52,666 bases of DNA from Prorocentrum cordatum (Eukaryota; Sar; Dinophyceae; Prorocentrales; Prorocentraceae). A program made the translations under genes and the position numbers. The notes below the pieces were generated by a model, which was not told where the DNA came from, did no database searches, and saw only the letters and a list, made by a program, of their open reading frames with translations. Below, piece by piece: positions 20,064-30,361 of the stretch. Every line of letters begins with the position of its first letter. Positions within the stretch are counted from its first letter, which is position 1. Location: NCBI GenBank assembly GCA_963575745.1, contig CAUYUJ010004694.1, forward strand, positions 15,001 through 67,666, read 5' to 3'.

Positions 20064-21655
20064 CTGGGCGCCGGCGGTAAACCGTCAACCTTTGTTACCG
20101 CCGAGGGACTCGTAGAGCTTCCTGACAACATATAATGTCGAAAAAAAATCCCCCGAAAAAATACCTCGTAGAGCTCTTCGGCATCGATGAGCTAGAGGAA
20201 TTCCGGCGCGGGGTGGAGCTAGTTGGCCGACCCGGCCAGAAAGGACAAAGTGGTGACTTTTGGGTGATTTTGCGAAAAATTGAAGGATATTTGACAATTC
20301 ATTTTGAGAAAGCAGATTTTTACTCCGAGCATTAGTATCTTAACTTTATTCTGCGAGCAGCTCAGCTCTTTCGAGACAGTTATACTATCCAAACATTTGG
20401 AGGAACCGACGTCACGTTGACACGGAGAAATGCAAATATGATGTTTTTCTAGAAATGCTCTGAGAAGCGTTTTGCTTTGAATCTGAGCATTCTCACGCGT
20501 GCAAGGAGCTCTGCGAGGTTTCCGGCGGTGACCAGGTTGACGGTTCACCGCCGGCGCCAGTAGTTTTTCAGCCCGAGCAATTTCAGACCTCTCGGATGCA
20601 ACAGCCGAACGCCCCCGATGCTGCTGGATTGTCTTCTGTACGAGCTCTGTACTCTCCTACAGCCCGAGTTAGATGCGTAAATCGACAGCACCTCTCAAGA
20701 TGACTCGAACAATACGAATAGTTTGGTAAATCTAGCTCGAGTATCAGACCGAGTTCAGACCTCTGCATGCGACAGGCGGACGCGTCTGATGTCTCTGAAT
20801 CGATTCCTGTGATTACCAGCCCTGGAGCCCCCCCTACAGCCCAAGTTAAGTGCAGGAAACCAACAGCACAGGATGACTCGAACACTACGAATAGTTTCGC
20901 GGACCTAGTTCGGGTAGCAGACCGAGTTCCAAGCTCTGGATTCGAAAGGCGGACGCGCCTGATGTCTCCGAATCGATTCCTGTGATGACCAGCCAGGCAG
21001 CCCCCCTACAGCCCGAGTTAAGTGCAGAGAACCGACAGCATCTCTCAAGATGACTCGAACAATACGAATAGTTTCGCGATTTTAGATCGGGCAGCAGACC
21101 GAGTTCAGAGCTCTGGATTCAACAGACAACGGCAACTGATGATTCTGAATCAGATTCTGTACGTAGCAGCTCTGTAGCTGTCCTGTAGCTCGAGTTTAGT
21201 ACAGAAAACCGAGAGCGTCTGTCAAGATGACTCGAATAATACGAATAGGTTTGCGGACCTAGCTCGGCTAGCAGACCGAGTTCAGACCTCTGGGTTCAAC
21301 AGGCGAACGCGCCTGATCATTCTGAATCGATTAGCTGTGCTTACCAGCTCGGTAGCTGTCCTAAAGCTCGAGTTATCTTGAGAACACCGACAACGCGTAT
21401 CAAGATGACTCGAAATGGCCGATCCCGCCTGGACGCTTTTTGGCAGTAAAAGGTACCCGATGGAGCTGTCAGATCAAGATGGCGAGCGGGAATAAGATCG
21501 AATATCATGGGAAAAAATACTCGAGCTCTAACGAATTGTCAAATTTCGAAAACAAAATTTCCAACCGACCAAAAGTCATCAAAAGGTCCGTCGAGATTTT
21601 TCTTGCCAGCTAGCTCTCCAGCGCCCCGGAATTACTCTTAAGCTTCCAGCAATAA
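20064..21655 (+). repeat. Type A module interrupted by an inverted B module
   Basis: H1 at 20064-20122 and the A leader to about 20159, then an inverted B element (20160-20561). The A leader resumes with TAGTTTTTCAGCCCGAGC, followed by monomers and a T domain (from about 21410). Other copies (21711 onward) show the uninterrupted leader. Confidence 0.85.
20160..20561 (-). mobile_element. Inverted type B module inserted in a type A leader
   Basis: Read on minus, it starts ACTGGCGCCGGCGGTGAACC, contains the B body and ends GAGCTCTACGAGGT. H1 here pairs TGA with TCA. The H1-side junction overlaps an AGT (ACT on minus) that the target leader already contains. Mobility is an inference from the interruption. 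Confidence 0.7.
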
Positions 21656-22385
21656 CGGCGCCGGCGGTAAACCGTCAACCTTTGTTACCGCCGGGGGACT
21701 CGTAGAGCTTCCTGACAACATATAATGTCGAAAAAAATTACACAGAAGAAGTAGTTTTCAGCCCAAGCAATTTCAGACCTCTCGGATGCAACAGCCGAAC
21801 GCCCCCGATGCTTCTGGATTGTCTTTTGTACGAGCTCTGTAGCTCTCCTACAGCCCGAGTTACATGCGTAAATCGACAGCACCTCTCAAGATGACTCGAA
21901 CAATACGAATAGTTTGGCAAACCTAGCTCGAGTATCAGACCGAGTTCAGACCTCTGCATGCGACAGGCGGACGCGTCTGATGCCTCTCAATCGATTCCTC
22001 TTATCACCAGCCCGAGTTAAGTGCTGGAAACCGACAGCACCTCTCAGGATGACTCGAACAATACGAATCGTTTCGCGGACCAAGTTCGGAGCTCTGGATT
22101 CGGAAGGCATGATTTCTCCGAATCGATTGCTGTGATTACCAGCCCTGCAGTCCCCTTACAGCCCGAGGTAAGTGCAGAGAACCGAGAGCATCTCTCAAGA
22201 TGACTCGAGCAATACGAATAGTTTCGCGATTATAGATCGGGCAGCAGACCAAGTTCAGAGCTCTGGATTCAACAGCCAACAGCCACTGATGATTCTGAAT
22301 CAGACTCTGTACGTATCAGCTCTGTAGCTATTCTGTAGCCGAGTTAAGTACTGAAAACCGAGAGCGTCTGTCAAGATGACTCGAA
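21656..22385 (+). repeat. Type A module, T domain missing
   Basis: H1 at 21656-21712 (ACTGG start shortened), then four monomers. It is cut after TGTCAAGATGACTCGAAC, where a family C fragment starts. Confidence 0.82.
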
Positions 22386-22431
22386 CTTGGTAGCGTCCAA
22401 AACCCGGAGAGCAAAGAGAACACGCACTGAA
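22386..22431 (+). repeat. Family C fragment
   Basis: TTGGTAGCGTCCAAAACCCG, then GAGAGCAAAGAGAACACG, the start of family C only, joined directly to H1. Confidence 0.8.
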
Positions 22432-22511
22432 ACTGGGCGGCGGCGGTAAACCGTCAACCTTGGTTACCGCCGGGAGACTCGTAGAGCTTCCTAGCTCGAC
22501 TTAAGTTTTTT

Positions 22512-22601
<90 letters not shown>

Positions 22602-23345
22602 GGAAAGCACCTACCAACATTCCGACTCATAGTGAATATTTTTGGACCTCTGAATGCGCCAGGCGGACGCGTTTGATGTCTGCGAATCGACTCCTGTCAT
22701 TACCAGCCCTGCAGCCCCCCTACAGCCCGAGTTGAGTGCAGAAAACCGACAGCACCTCTCAGGATCACTGGAACAATACAGTAGTTTCGCAGACGACCTG
22801 ATTCGGGCAGCAGACCGAGTTCGGAGCTCTGGATTCGCAAGGCGGACGCGCCTGATGTCTTCAAATCGATTCCTGTGACAACAAGCCTGAATCGGTTTCT
22901 GTAAATATCAGCTCTGGAGCTGTCCTGTAGCTCGAGTTAGGTACAGAAAACCGAGAGCGTCTGTCAAGATGACTCGAATAATACGAATAGGTTTGCGGAC
23001 CTAGCTCGGCTAGCAGACCGAGTTCAGACCTCTGGGTTCAACAGGCGAACGCGCCTAATCATTCTACATCGATTAGCTGTGCTTACCAGCTCTCTAGCTG
23101 TCCTGAAGCTCGAGTTAAGTTGAGTATACCGACAGCGCGTATCAAGATGACTCGAAACGGCCGATCCCGCCACAGTGCTTTTCGATAGTAATATTCACCC
23201 GATCGAGCTGAGATCAAGATGGCGAGCGGGGATAAGATCGAATATCACGGGAAAAAATACTAGAGCTCTAACGAATGTTCAAATTTCGAGAACAAAATTT
23301 TCAACCGACCAAAGTCAGCAAAAGTTCAGTCGAGATTTTTCGAGC
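22432..23345 (+). repeat. Type A module with T10/A81 expansion
   Basis: H1 at 22432-22491. The leader is interrupted by T10, TATAT and A81 (22506-22600). Monomers follow, with a T domain from about 23153. Confidence 0.85.
22506..22600 (+). repeat. T10-TATAT-A81 tract
   Basis: Ten T, a short TATA, then about 81 A inside a leader that elsewhere reads TTAAGTTGAGAAAACAGACA. It is therefore a local expansion of the GAGAAAA site. Confidence 0.93.
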
Positions 23346-23630
23346 CAACTTGGTTGCGTCCAAAACCCGGAGAGCGAAGAGAATCTTAGGGACGGAGGGC
23401 CTTGGGGAGCCCCCCATGGGGCGCTGCGGAAGCGCTGCCAGAAACGCTTCCATGCGTGCCTGCACGCATGCAGGCACGCGTGGAAGCTTACCAGAAGCTC
23501 TTCCGGACACGTTGCCGGGTCGAAAAAGCCCCTGCGGGGATTCTGGAGCGCCGCGGAGGCGCTCCTGGCGGGCACCACCACCGTCCGGAGCTCTCCGGGA
23601 ACATTGTCCGCGTCGGCCGGGTGGGCCAAA
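23346..23630 (+). repeat. Family C element, complete copy 1
   Basis: Starts TTGGTTGCGTCCAAAACCCG. It contains GCGCTGCGGAAGCGC (23421-23435), a 42-base near-perfect palindrome (23446-23487) and GGAGCGCC/GGCGCTCC (23545-23565). It ends near GGCCGGGTGGGCC before H1. Confidence 0.85.
23446..23487. repeat. 42-bp palindrome in family C
   Basis: Arms GCTTCCATGCGTGCCTGCA and TGCAGGCACGCGTGGAAGC, with a 4-base centre. The single non-Watson-Crick pair is T-G. Confidence 0.92.
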
Positions 23631-23946
23631 GTGGGAACCGGCGGTAAACCGTCAACCAGGTTACCGCCGGAACCCTCGTAGAGCTCTTCTCTTCTCTCAC
23701 ACGGCGCTCCTCGGTAAGCATGCAGAAAGCGTCTAGAGCAAGACCTGAGAAACTCGAAAAATCACGTTTTTCTGTTTTTATCGAACGTCGGTTCCTCCAA
23801 GTGTTTTGATAATAATGTTGCAGCTACGGACCTGAAAATTTTACTGGCACACGCGTCATAACCCACTACAGGTGCTAAAAATCTGCTTTCTCAAAATGAA
23901 TTGTCGAATATCTTTCAAATATTCGCAAAAGCACCCAAAAGTTACC
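23631..23946 (+). repeat. Type B module
   Basis: H1 at 23631-23687, CCTCGTAGAGCTCTTC border and B body with GTCGGTTCCTCCAAGTGTTT. It is cut after AAAAGTTACC, where H1 of the next A module starts with ACTGG, so the terminal hairpin is lost. Confidence 0.85.
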
Positions 23947-25090
23947 ACTGGGCGCCGGCGGTGAACCGTCAACCTTGTTACCGCCGGGGGACTCGTAGAG
24001 CTTCCTGACAACATATGATGTCGAATAAAACTACACAGACAAAAAGTTTTTCAGCCCAAGCGATTTCAGACCTCTCGGATGCAACAGCCGAGCGCCCCCG
24101 ATGCTTCTGGATTGCTGCACGTGCTCTGTAGCTCTCCTACAGCCCAAGTTACGTGCGTAAATCGACAGCACCTCTCAAGATGACTCGAACAATACGAACA
24201 GTTTGGCAAACCTAGCTCGAGTATCAGACTGAGTTCAGACCTCTGCATGCGACAGGCGGACACGTCTGATGTCTCTGAGCCGATTCCTGTGATTACCAGC
24301 CCTGCAGCCCCCCTACAGCCCGAGTTAAGTGCAGGAAACCGATAGCACTCTCAGGAAGACTCGAACAATGCGAATAGTTTCGCGGACCTAGTTCGGGCAG
24401 CAAACACAGAGTTCGGAGTTCTGGATTCGGAAGGCGGACGCGCCTGATGTCTCCGAATCCATTATAGTGATTACCAGCCATGCAGCCCCTCTACAGCCCG
24501 AGTTAAAGGCAGAGAACCGACAGCATCTCTCAAGATGACTCGAGCAATACGAATAGTTTCGCGATTCTAGATCGGGCAGCAGACCGAGTTCAGAGCTCTG
24601 GATTCAACAGACAACGGCCACTGATGATTCTGAATCAGATTATGTACGCATCAGCTCTGTAGCTGTCCTTTAGCTCGAGTTAAGTACAGAAAACCGAGGG
24701 CGTCTGTCAAGATGACTCGAAAAATACGAATAGGTTTGCGGACCTAGCTCGGCTAGCAGACCGAGTTCAGACTTCTGGATTCAACAGGCGAACGCGCCTG
24801 ATCATTCTGGATCGATTAGCTGTGCTTAACAGCTCTGTAGCTGTCCTGAAGCTCGAGTTATCTTAGAAAACCGTCACCGCGTGTCAAGATGACTCGAAAC
24901 GGCCGATCCCGCCCGCGTGCTTTTTGGCAGTAAAAGGTACCCGATCGATCTGACATCAAGACGGCGAGCGGGAATAAGATCGAATATCACGGGAAAAAAT
25001 ACTAGAGCTCTAACGAATGGTTGAATTTCGAGAACAAAATTTTCAAACGACCAAAGTCAGCAAAAGTTCAGTCGAGATTTTTCGAGCCAA
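23947..25090 (+). repeat. Type A module
   Basis: H1 at 23947-24006 (GTGA in the left arm, TTAC in the right, i.e. a G-T pair). Four monomers, T domain from about 24893. Confidence 0.85.
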
Positions 25091-25202
25091 CTTGGTTGCG
25101 TCCAAAACCCGGAGAGCGAAGAGAATCTTAGGGACGGAGGGCCTTGGGGAGCCCCCCATGGGGCGCTGCGGAAGCGCTGCCAGAAACGCTTCCATGCGTG
25201 CC
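25091..25202 (+). repeat. Family C element, truncated copy
   Basis: Almost identical to the first 112 bases of the 23346 copy. It stops inside the palindrome (CCATGCGTGCC), joined to T-domain sequence. Confidence 0.85.
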
Positions 25203-26073
25203 AGAAAAGTTCCGTCGAGATTTTTCTTGCCAACTCAGCGCCGGCGATAAACCGTCCACCTTGGTTACCGCCGGGGGACTCGTAGAGCTTCCTGAGAATA
25301 ACTAATGTGGAAAGCAAGATTGTTGAGAACGAATAATTTTCAGCCCAGGCGATTTCAGACCTCTCGATGCAACCTCTCAGGAAAAAACGAACAACAGGAA
25401 TAGTGTTGCGGACCTAGTTCGGGCAGCAGACCGAGTTCCGAGCTCTGAATTCGACAGACGAACGCGCCTGATGTCTTGAAATAGATTCCTGTGACTGCCA
25501 GCACTGTGGCTCCGATACAGCCAGAGTTGACTAGAGAGACCCGACAGCACCTCGCAAGCTGACTCGAACAATACGAATAGTTTCGCGATTCTAGATCGGG
25601 CAACAGGCCAAGCTCAGAGCTCTGCATTCGACAGACAATGCGACTGATGATTCTCAATCGGTTTCTAAGTATCAGCACTGTATATGTTATAGTTCGAGTT
25701 AAGTACAGAAAACCGAGAGCAAGATGACTCAAATAATACGAATATGTTTGCGGACCTAGCTCGGCCAGCAGACCGAGTTCAGACCTCTGGATTCAACAGA
25801 CGAACGCGCCGCATGATTCTGAATGGAATAGCTGTGCTTACCAGCTCTGTAGCTGCCCTACAGCTCGAGTTCACTCGAATATACCGACAGCGCGTATCAA
25901 AATGACTCGAAACGGCCGATCCCGCCCGCGTGCTTTTTGGCAGTAAAAGGTACCCGATCGATCTGACATCAAGACGGCGAGCGGGAATAAGATCGAATAT
26001 CACGGGAAAAAATACTAGAGCTCTAACGAATGGTTGAATTTCGAGAAGAAAATTTTCAAACGACCAAAAAACA
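25203..26073 (+). repeat. 871-bp duplication unit, copy 1 (type A module)
   Basis: Begins within T-domain sequence (AAAGTTCCGTCGAGAT), includes H1 at 25236-25292 (GGCGATAA and GTCCACC variants), monomers and a T domain from about 25911. It is repeated with very few differences 871 bases further on. Confidence 0.88.
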
Positions 26074-26944
26074 GCAAAAGTTCCGTCGAGATTTTTCTTG
26101 CCAACTCAGCGCCGGCGATAAACCGTCCACCTTGGTTACCGCCGGGGGACTCGTAGAGCTTCCTGACAATAACTAATGTGGAAAGCAAGATTGTTGAGAA
26201 CGAACAATTTTCAGCCCAGGCGATTTCAGACCTCTCGATGCAACCTCTCAGGAAAAAACGAACAACAGGAATAGTGTTGCGGACCTAGTTCGGGCAGCAG
26301 ACCGAGTTCCGAGCTCTGAATTCGACAGACGAACGCGCCTGATGTCTTGAAATAGATTCCTGTGACTGCCAGCACTGTGGCTCCGATACAGCCAGAGTTG
26401 ACTAGAGAGACCCGACAGCACCTCGCAAGCTGACTCGAACAATACGAATAGTTTCGCGACTCTAGATCGGGCAACAGGCCAAGCTCAGAGCTCTGCATTC
26501 GACAGACAGTGCGACTGATGATTCTCAATCGGTTTCTAAGTATCAGCACTGTATATGTTATAGTTCGAGTTAAGTACAGAAAACCGAGAGCAAGATGACT
26601 CAAATAATACGAATATCTTTGCGGACCTAGCTCGGCCAGCAGACCGAGTTCAGACCTCTGGATTCAACAGACGAACGCGCCGCATGATTCTGAATGGAAT
26701 AGCTGTGCTTACCAGCTCTGTAGCTGCCCTACAGCTCGAGTTCACTCGAATATACCGACAGCGCGTATCAAGATGACTCGAAACGGCCGATCCCGCCCGC
26801 GTGCTTTTTGGCAGTAAAAGTTACCCGATCGAGCTGAGATCAAGATGGCGAGCGGGAATAAGATCGAATATCACGGGAAAATATACTAGAGCTCTAACGA
26901 ACGATTGAATTTCGCGAAAAAAAATTCAACCGACCAAAAGCTCC
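26074..26944 (+). repeat. 871-bp duplication unit, copy 2 (type A module)
   Basis: H1 at 26106-26163 carries the same rare variants as copy 1. By eye only about five single-base differences occur over the first 700 bases. Divergence rises after about 26815, where T-domain sequence takes over. Confidence 0.88.
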
Positions 26945-27128
26945 AGCGCCCGGCATTACTCTTAAGCTTCCAGCAATAACTTGCTAAAAAAAGCTCTACG
27001 AGTTACTAGCTCTCCAGCGCCCCGAAATTACTCTCAAGCTTCCAGTAAGAACTTGCTAGGGAAGCTCTACGAGTTACTTGGTAGCGTCCATTGGTAGCGT
27101 CGAAAACCCGGAGAGCAAAGAGCACTGA
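26945..27128 (+). repeat. T-domain ends (two H2 hairpins) and C fragment
   Basis: Two copies of the A-module end (CTTAAGCTTCC and AAGCTCTACGAGTTAC) lie in tandem at about 26942-27075, followed by a duplicated TTGGTAGCGTC and a short family C fragment. Confidence 0.75.
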
Positions 27129-27360
27129 ACTGGGAACCGGCGGTAAACCGTCAAGCTGGTTACCGCCGAGAACCTCGTAGAGCTCTTTTCATGCACGGCG
27201 ATCGTAGAAGCACATGAAGAAAACTTCTCGAACGCGACATAAAGAAACTCGAGGAACTATGTTTTTTTTATCCAACGTCGGTTCCTCCATGAATATCTTT
27301 CGAATATTAACAAAACCAACCCAAAGTCATCACATTGTCTCTTTTGGTCGGGTCGGCCAA
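27129..27360 (+). repeat. Type B module, short
   Basis: H1 at 27129-27186 with CCTCGTAGAGCTC border. The B body is internally deleted between GGTTCCTCCA and TGAATATCTTTCG. It ends GGTCGGGTCGGCCA. Confidence 0.8.
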
Positions 27361-27568
27361 CTGGCGCCGGCGGTGAACCGTCAACCTGGTCACCGCCGGG
27401 AACCTCGTAGAGCTCCTAACACGCGTAAAAGTCCTCAGAATGAAAAAAGAGAGCTTCTGGAGCATTTCTCGAGGAAGGGGAAACATCATTTTTTTCATGT
27501 CGACATAAACTTGGTTTCGCTAACTGTTTTCATAGTAAAAGTGCATCTAGAGAGCTCATATCAAGAAG
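27361..27568 (+). repeat. Type B module, short
   Basis: H1 at 27361-27416 has TGA paired with TCA. The body includes TTGGTTTCGCTAACTGTTTT and is cut at AGAAGACT. Confidence 0.8.
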
Positions 27569-28376
27569 ACTGGGGTCCGGCGGTAAACCGTCAACCAGGT
27601 AACCGCCGGGAGCCTCGTAGAGCTCTATTATGGCGCGGCGCTGCTCGAAGCACACGAAAGAAGCTTTCTCAAGCGTGAAGAAGAAATATCGGAAATATGT
27701 TTTTTAAATTTTGCATTTTCGCTTCGTCGACCTAGCTGCCAGACCGAGTTCGGACCTCTCGATGCGAGGAAAATCGCGCCGGGTGATACTGAGTCGGTTT
27801 ATATGCGTGCCAGCTCTGTAGCTCTTCTGAATCTTCAATGAAAGGAAACACTCGTGAAAACGATTGTAGATTACAAATAAGTTTCCGGGCCTAGCTCCAG
27901 CAGACAGAGTTCAGACCTCTCGATCGGACAGACGAACGCGTCTGATCATTCTGAATTGGTTTCTATAAGAATCAGCTCTGTGTCCTAAATCTCGAGTTAA
28001 GTACAGAAAACTGTCAGCGCGTCTTAAGATGACTCGAAACGGCCGACGGTTCCCTCAAGTCTTTTGATAGTAACATTACAGCTACAGACCTGGGAATTTA
28101 ACTGGCAGACGCGGCATAACCCGCTACAGATCGATGAAATACCTGTTTGTAAAACGAATCTTGAAATTTGCACAAGGATAGAATAACCGACCCAAAGTCG
28201 CCACATTGTCTCTTAAGGTCGGGTCGGCATGAACGTTGGTTTCGCTAACTGTTTTCATAGTAAAAGTGCATCTAGAGAGCTCATATCAAGGAGATGCGGC
28301 CCTCATAGTCGTCTTCAGGTGCGAGAAATCTGCTTTCTCGAAATGAATGGTCAAGTATCTTTCAAAATTCGCACCT
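27569..28376 (+). repeat. Chimeric B/A/B module
   Basis: H1 and B head (27569-27700) lead into two satellite monomers. At 28040 the A-type CGAAACGGCCGA switches to B-body sequence (GGTTCCCTCAAGTCTTTTGA), which continues to GGTCGGGTCGGC. A further B-body piece follows (about 28233-28376). Confidence 0.75.
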
Positions 28377-28718
28377 GGTAGCGTCCAAAACCTGGAGAGC
28401 GCAGAGACTCTTCAGGACGGGAGATCTTTCCTGGAGAGCTCTGCGGGGCCCCGAAGCAGCGCTGCTAGAGCGCTGCCAGAGAAAGCTCCCATGCGTGCCT
28501 GCACGCGCGCAGGCACGCGTGGAGGCTTGCCGCGAGATCTCCCGGACACGTTGCCGGCTACCGGAGTTTCTGCGGGGAACGTGGAGCGCCGTGGAGAGGC
28601 TCCTGGCGGGTACCACCATCGTTCGGCTTCTAATTTTGAAGCCTGTAGCTCTTCGCGAGCTCTCCGGGAAAAATCATTCAAAAGTTATCCCTTTGTCCTT
28701 TCTGGCCGGGTCGGCCAA
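28377..28718 (+). repeat. Family C element, complete copy 2
   Basis: TGGTAGCGTCCAAAACCTGG start, palindrome at 28485-28526 (one mismatch and two T-G pairs in the arms), and an end passing into TCTGGCCGGGTCGGCCAACT. Confidence 0.82.
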
Positions 28719-29343
28719 CTGGGATCCGGCGGTAAACTGTCAACCAGGTAACCGCCCGGAGCCTCGTAGAGCTCTATTCTGCGGCGCTGCTCACAACACA
28801 CGAAAGAAGCTTTCTCAAGCGTGAAGAAGAAATATCGGAAAATATTTTCAAAACAAAATTTTGCATCTTTGCTTCGTGGACCTAGCTGCCAGACCGACTT
28901 CGGACCTCTCGATGCAAAAAAAAGCGCGCCGAGTGATACTGGGTCAGGTTATATGCGTGCCAGCTCTGTAGCTTTTCTAAATCTTCAGTTAAGGGAAACC
29001 GACAACACTCGTCAAAATGATCGTATATTACAAATAGTTTTGCGGGCCTAGCTCGAGCAGCAGATCGAGTTCAGACCTCTCGATCGGACAGACGAACACA
29101 CCTGATGATTCTGAATCGGTTTCTGTAAGTATCAGCTCTGTAGCTGTCCTAAATCTCGAGTTAAGTAGAAAACCGTGAACGCGTGTCAAGATGACTCGAA
29201 ACGGCCGATGGTTCCCTCAAGTCTTTTGATAGTAATATTACAGCTACAGACCTGGGAATCTAACTGGCAGACGCGGCATAATCCGCTACAGGTGGAAGAA
29301 ATACCAGCTCGTAAAACGAATTTTGAAATTTTGCACAAAGATA
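28719..29343 (+). repeat. Chimeric B/A/B module
   Basis: H1 at 28719-28775, B head, two monomers, then the same A-to-B switch at CGAAACGGCCGATGGTTCCC (near 29197) as in the 27569 copy. The chimera itself has therefore been copied. Confidence 0.78.
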
Positions 29344-29740
29344 GAATTGGCGCCCAAAACCCGGAGAGCAAAGAGAACACACAACGGAAAACCTTCCTGG
29401 CGAGCCCAAGAATTGGCGCCCAAAACCCGGAGAGCAAAGAGAACACACAACGGAAAACCTTCCTGGCGAGCCCACGGAAGCTCGCGTGAAGCTCTCGTGG
29501 GGCTCTGGGGGGCTCCCCGGCAGCGCTTCCGAAGCGCTGCCAGAAACTTTTCCACGCGTGCCTGCACGCGTGCGGGTGCGCGTGGAAGCTTGCCGGAAGC
29601 TCTCCCGGACCAGTTGCCGGCTCGAACGACCTGCTGCGAGAATTCTTGACCCGCGGAGATGGGCTGCTGGCGGGCACCACCACCGTCCGGCTTCTAATCT
29701 TAAACCCTTTAGCTCTCAGCGAGCTCTGAAATTTTGCACA
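29344..29740 (+). repeat. Family C element, copy 3, with 66-bp tandem duplication
   Basis: The first 66 bases (GAATTGGCGCCCAAAACCCG onward) are present twice in tandem, 29344-29409 and 29410-29475. GCGCTTCC/GGAAGCGC-type stems and a weaker palindrome (about 29549-29588) follow. Confidence 0.82.
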
Positions 29741-29879
29741 AAGATAAAATAACCGACCCCAAGTCGTCACATTGTCTCTTAAGGTCGGGTCGGCCAACTA
29801 GCTCCACTTGCGCCCGAATTCCTCTTAGCTCATCTTGCCGAAGAGCTCTACGAGGTACTAGCTCCATCCCGCGCCGCAA
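29741..29879 (+). repeat. Type B terminal part
   Basis: AACCGACCCCAAGTCGTCAC, GGTCGGGTCGGCCAACTAGC, then the end hairpin with GAGCTCTACGAGGTAC, cut at CGCAACT. Confidence 0.78.
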
Positions 29880-30361
29880 CTGGCGCCGGCGGTGAACCGT
29901 CAACCTGGTCACCGCCGGGAGCCTCGTAGAGCTCCTTGCATCCGTGAGAAAGCTCAGGATCAAAGCGAGAGCTTCTGCGAGCTTTCCTAAAAAAACTTCA
30001 AGTTGAGATTTTTTGGAATGAACATAAAGTCGGTTCCTCCACGTGAACTGGTACTGAAAATGGCTCTAGAGGGCTGAGCTGCTCAGGGAACGAAGTTCAT
30101 ATGTCAATGCTCGGAGTAAACATCTGATTTCTCAAAATGAATTTTCAAATATATTTCAAATCTTAGCAAAACCGACCAAAAGTTATTACATCTTCTTTTC
30201 TGGTCGGGTCGGCCAACTAGCTCCACCCCGCGCCCGAATTCCTCTAGCTCATCGACGACGAAGAGCTCTACGAGGTATTCCTCTAGCTCATCGATGCCGA
30301 AGAGCTTTACGAGGTAAAGTCTTCCTGGCAAGCCCAAGAGCGAAGAGAGCACGCTCTGAAA
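29880..30361 (+). repeat. Type B module, complete
   Basis: H1 at 29880-29934 (TGA/TCA), B body, two copies of the terminal hairpin arm (GAAGAGCTCTACGAGG and GAAGAGCTTTACGAGG), then a short C-like fragment before the next H1. Confidence 0.82.
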
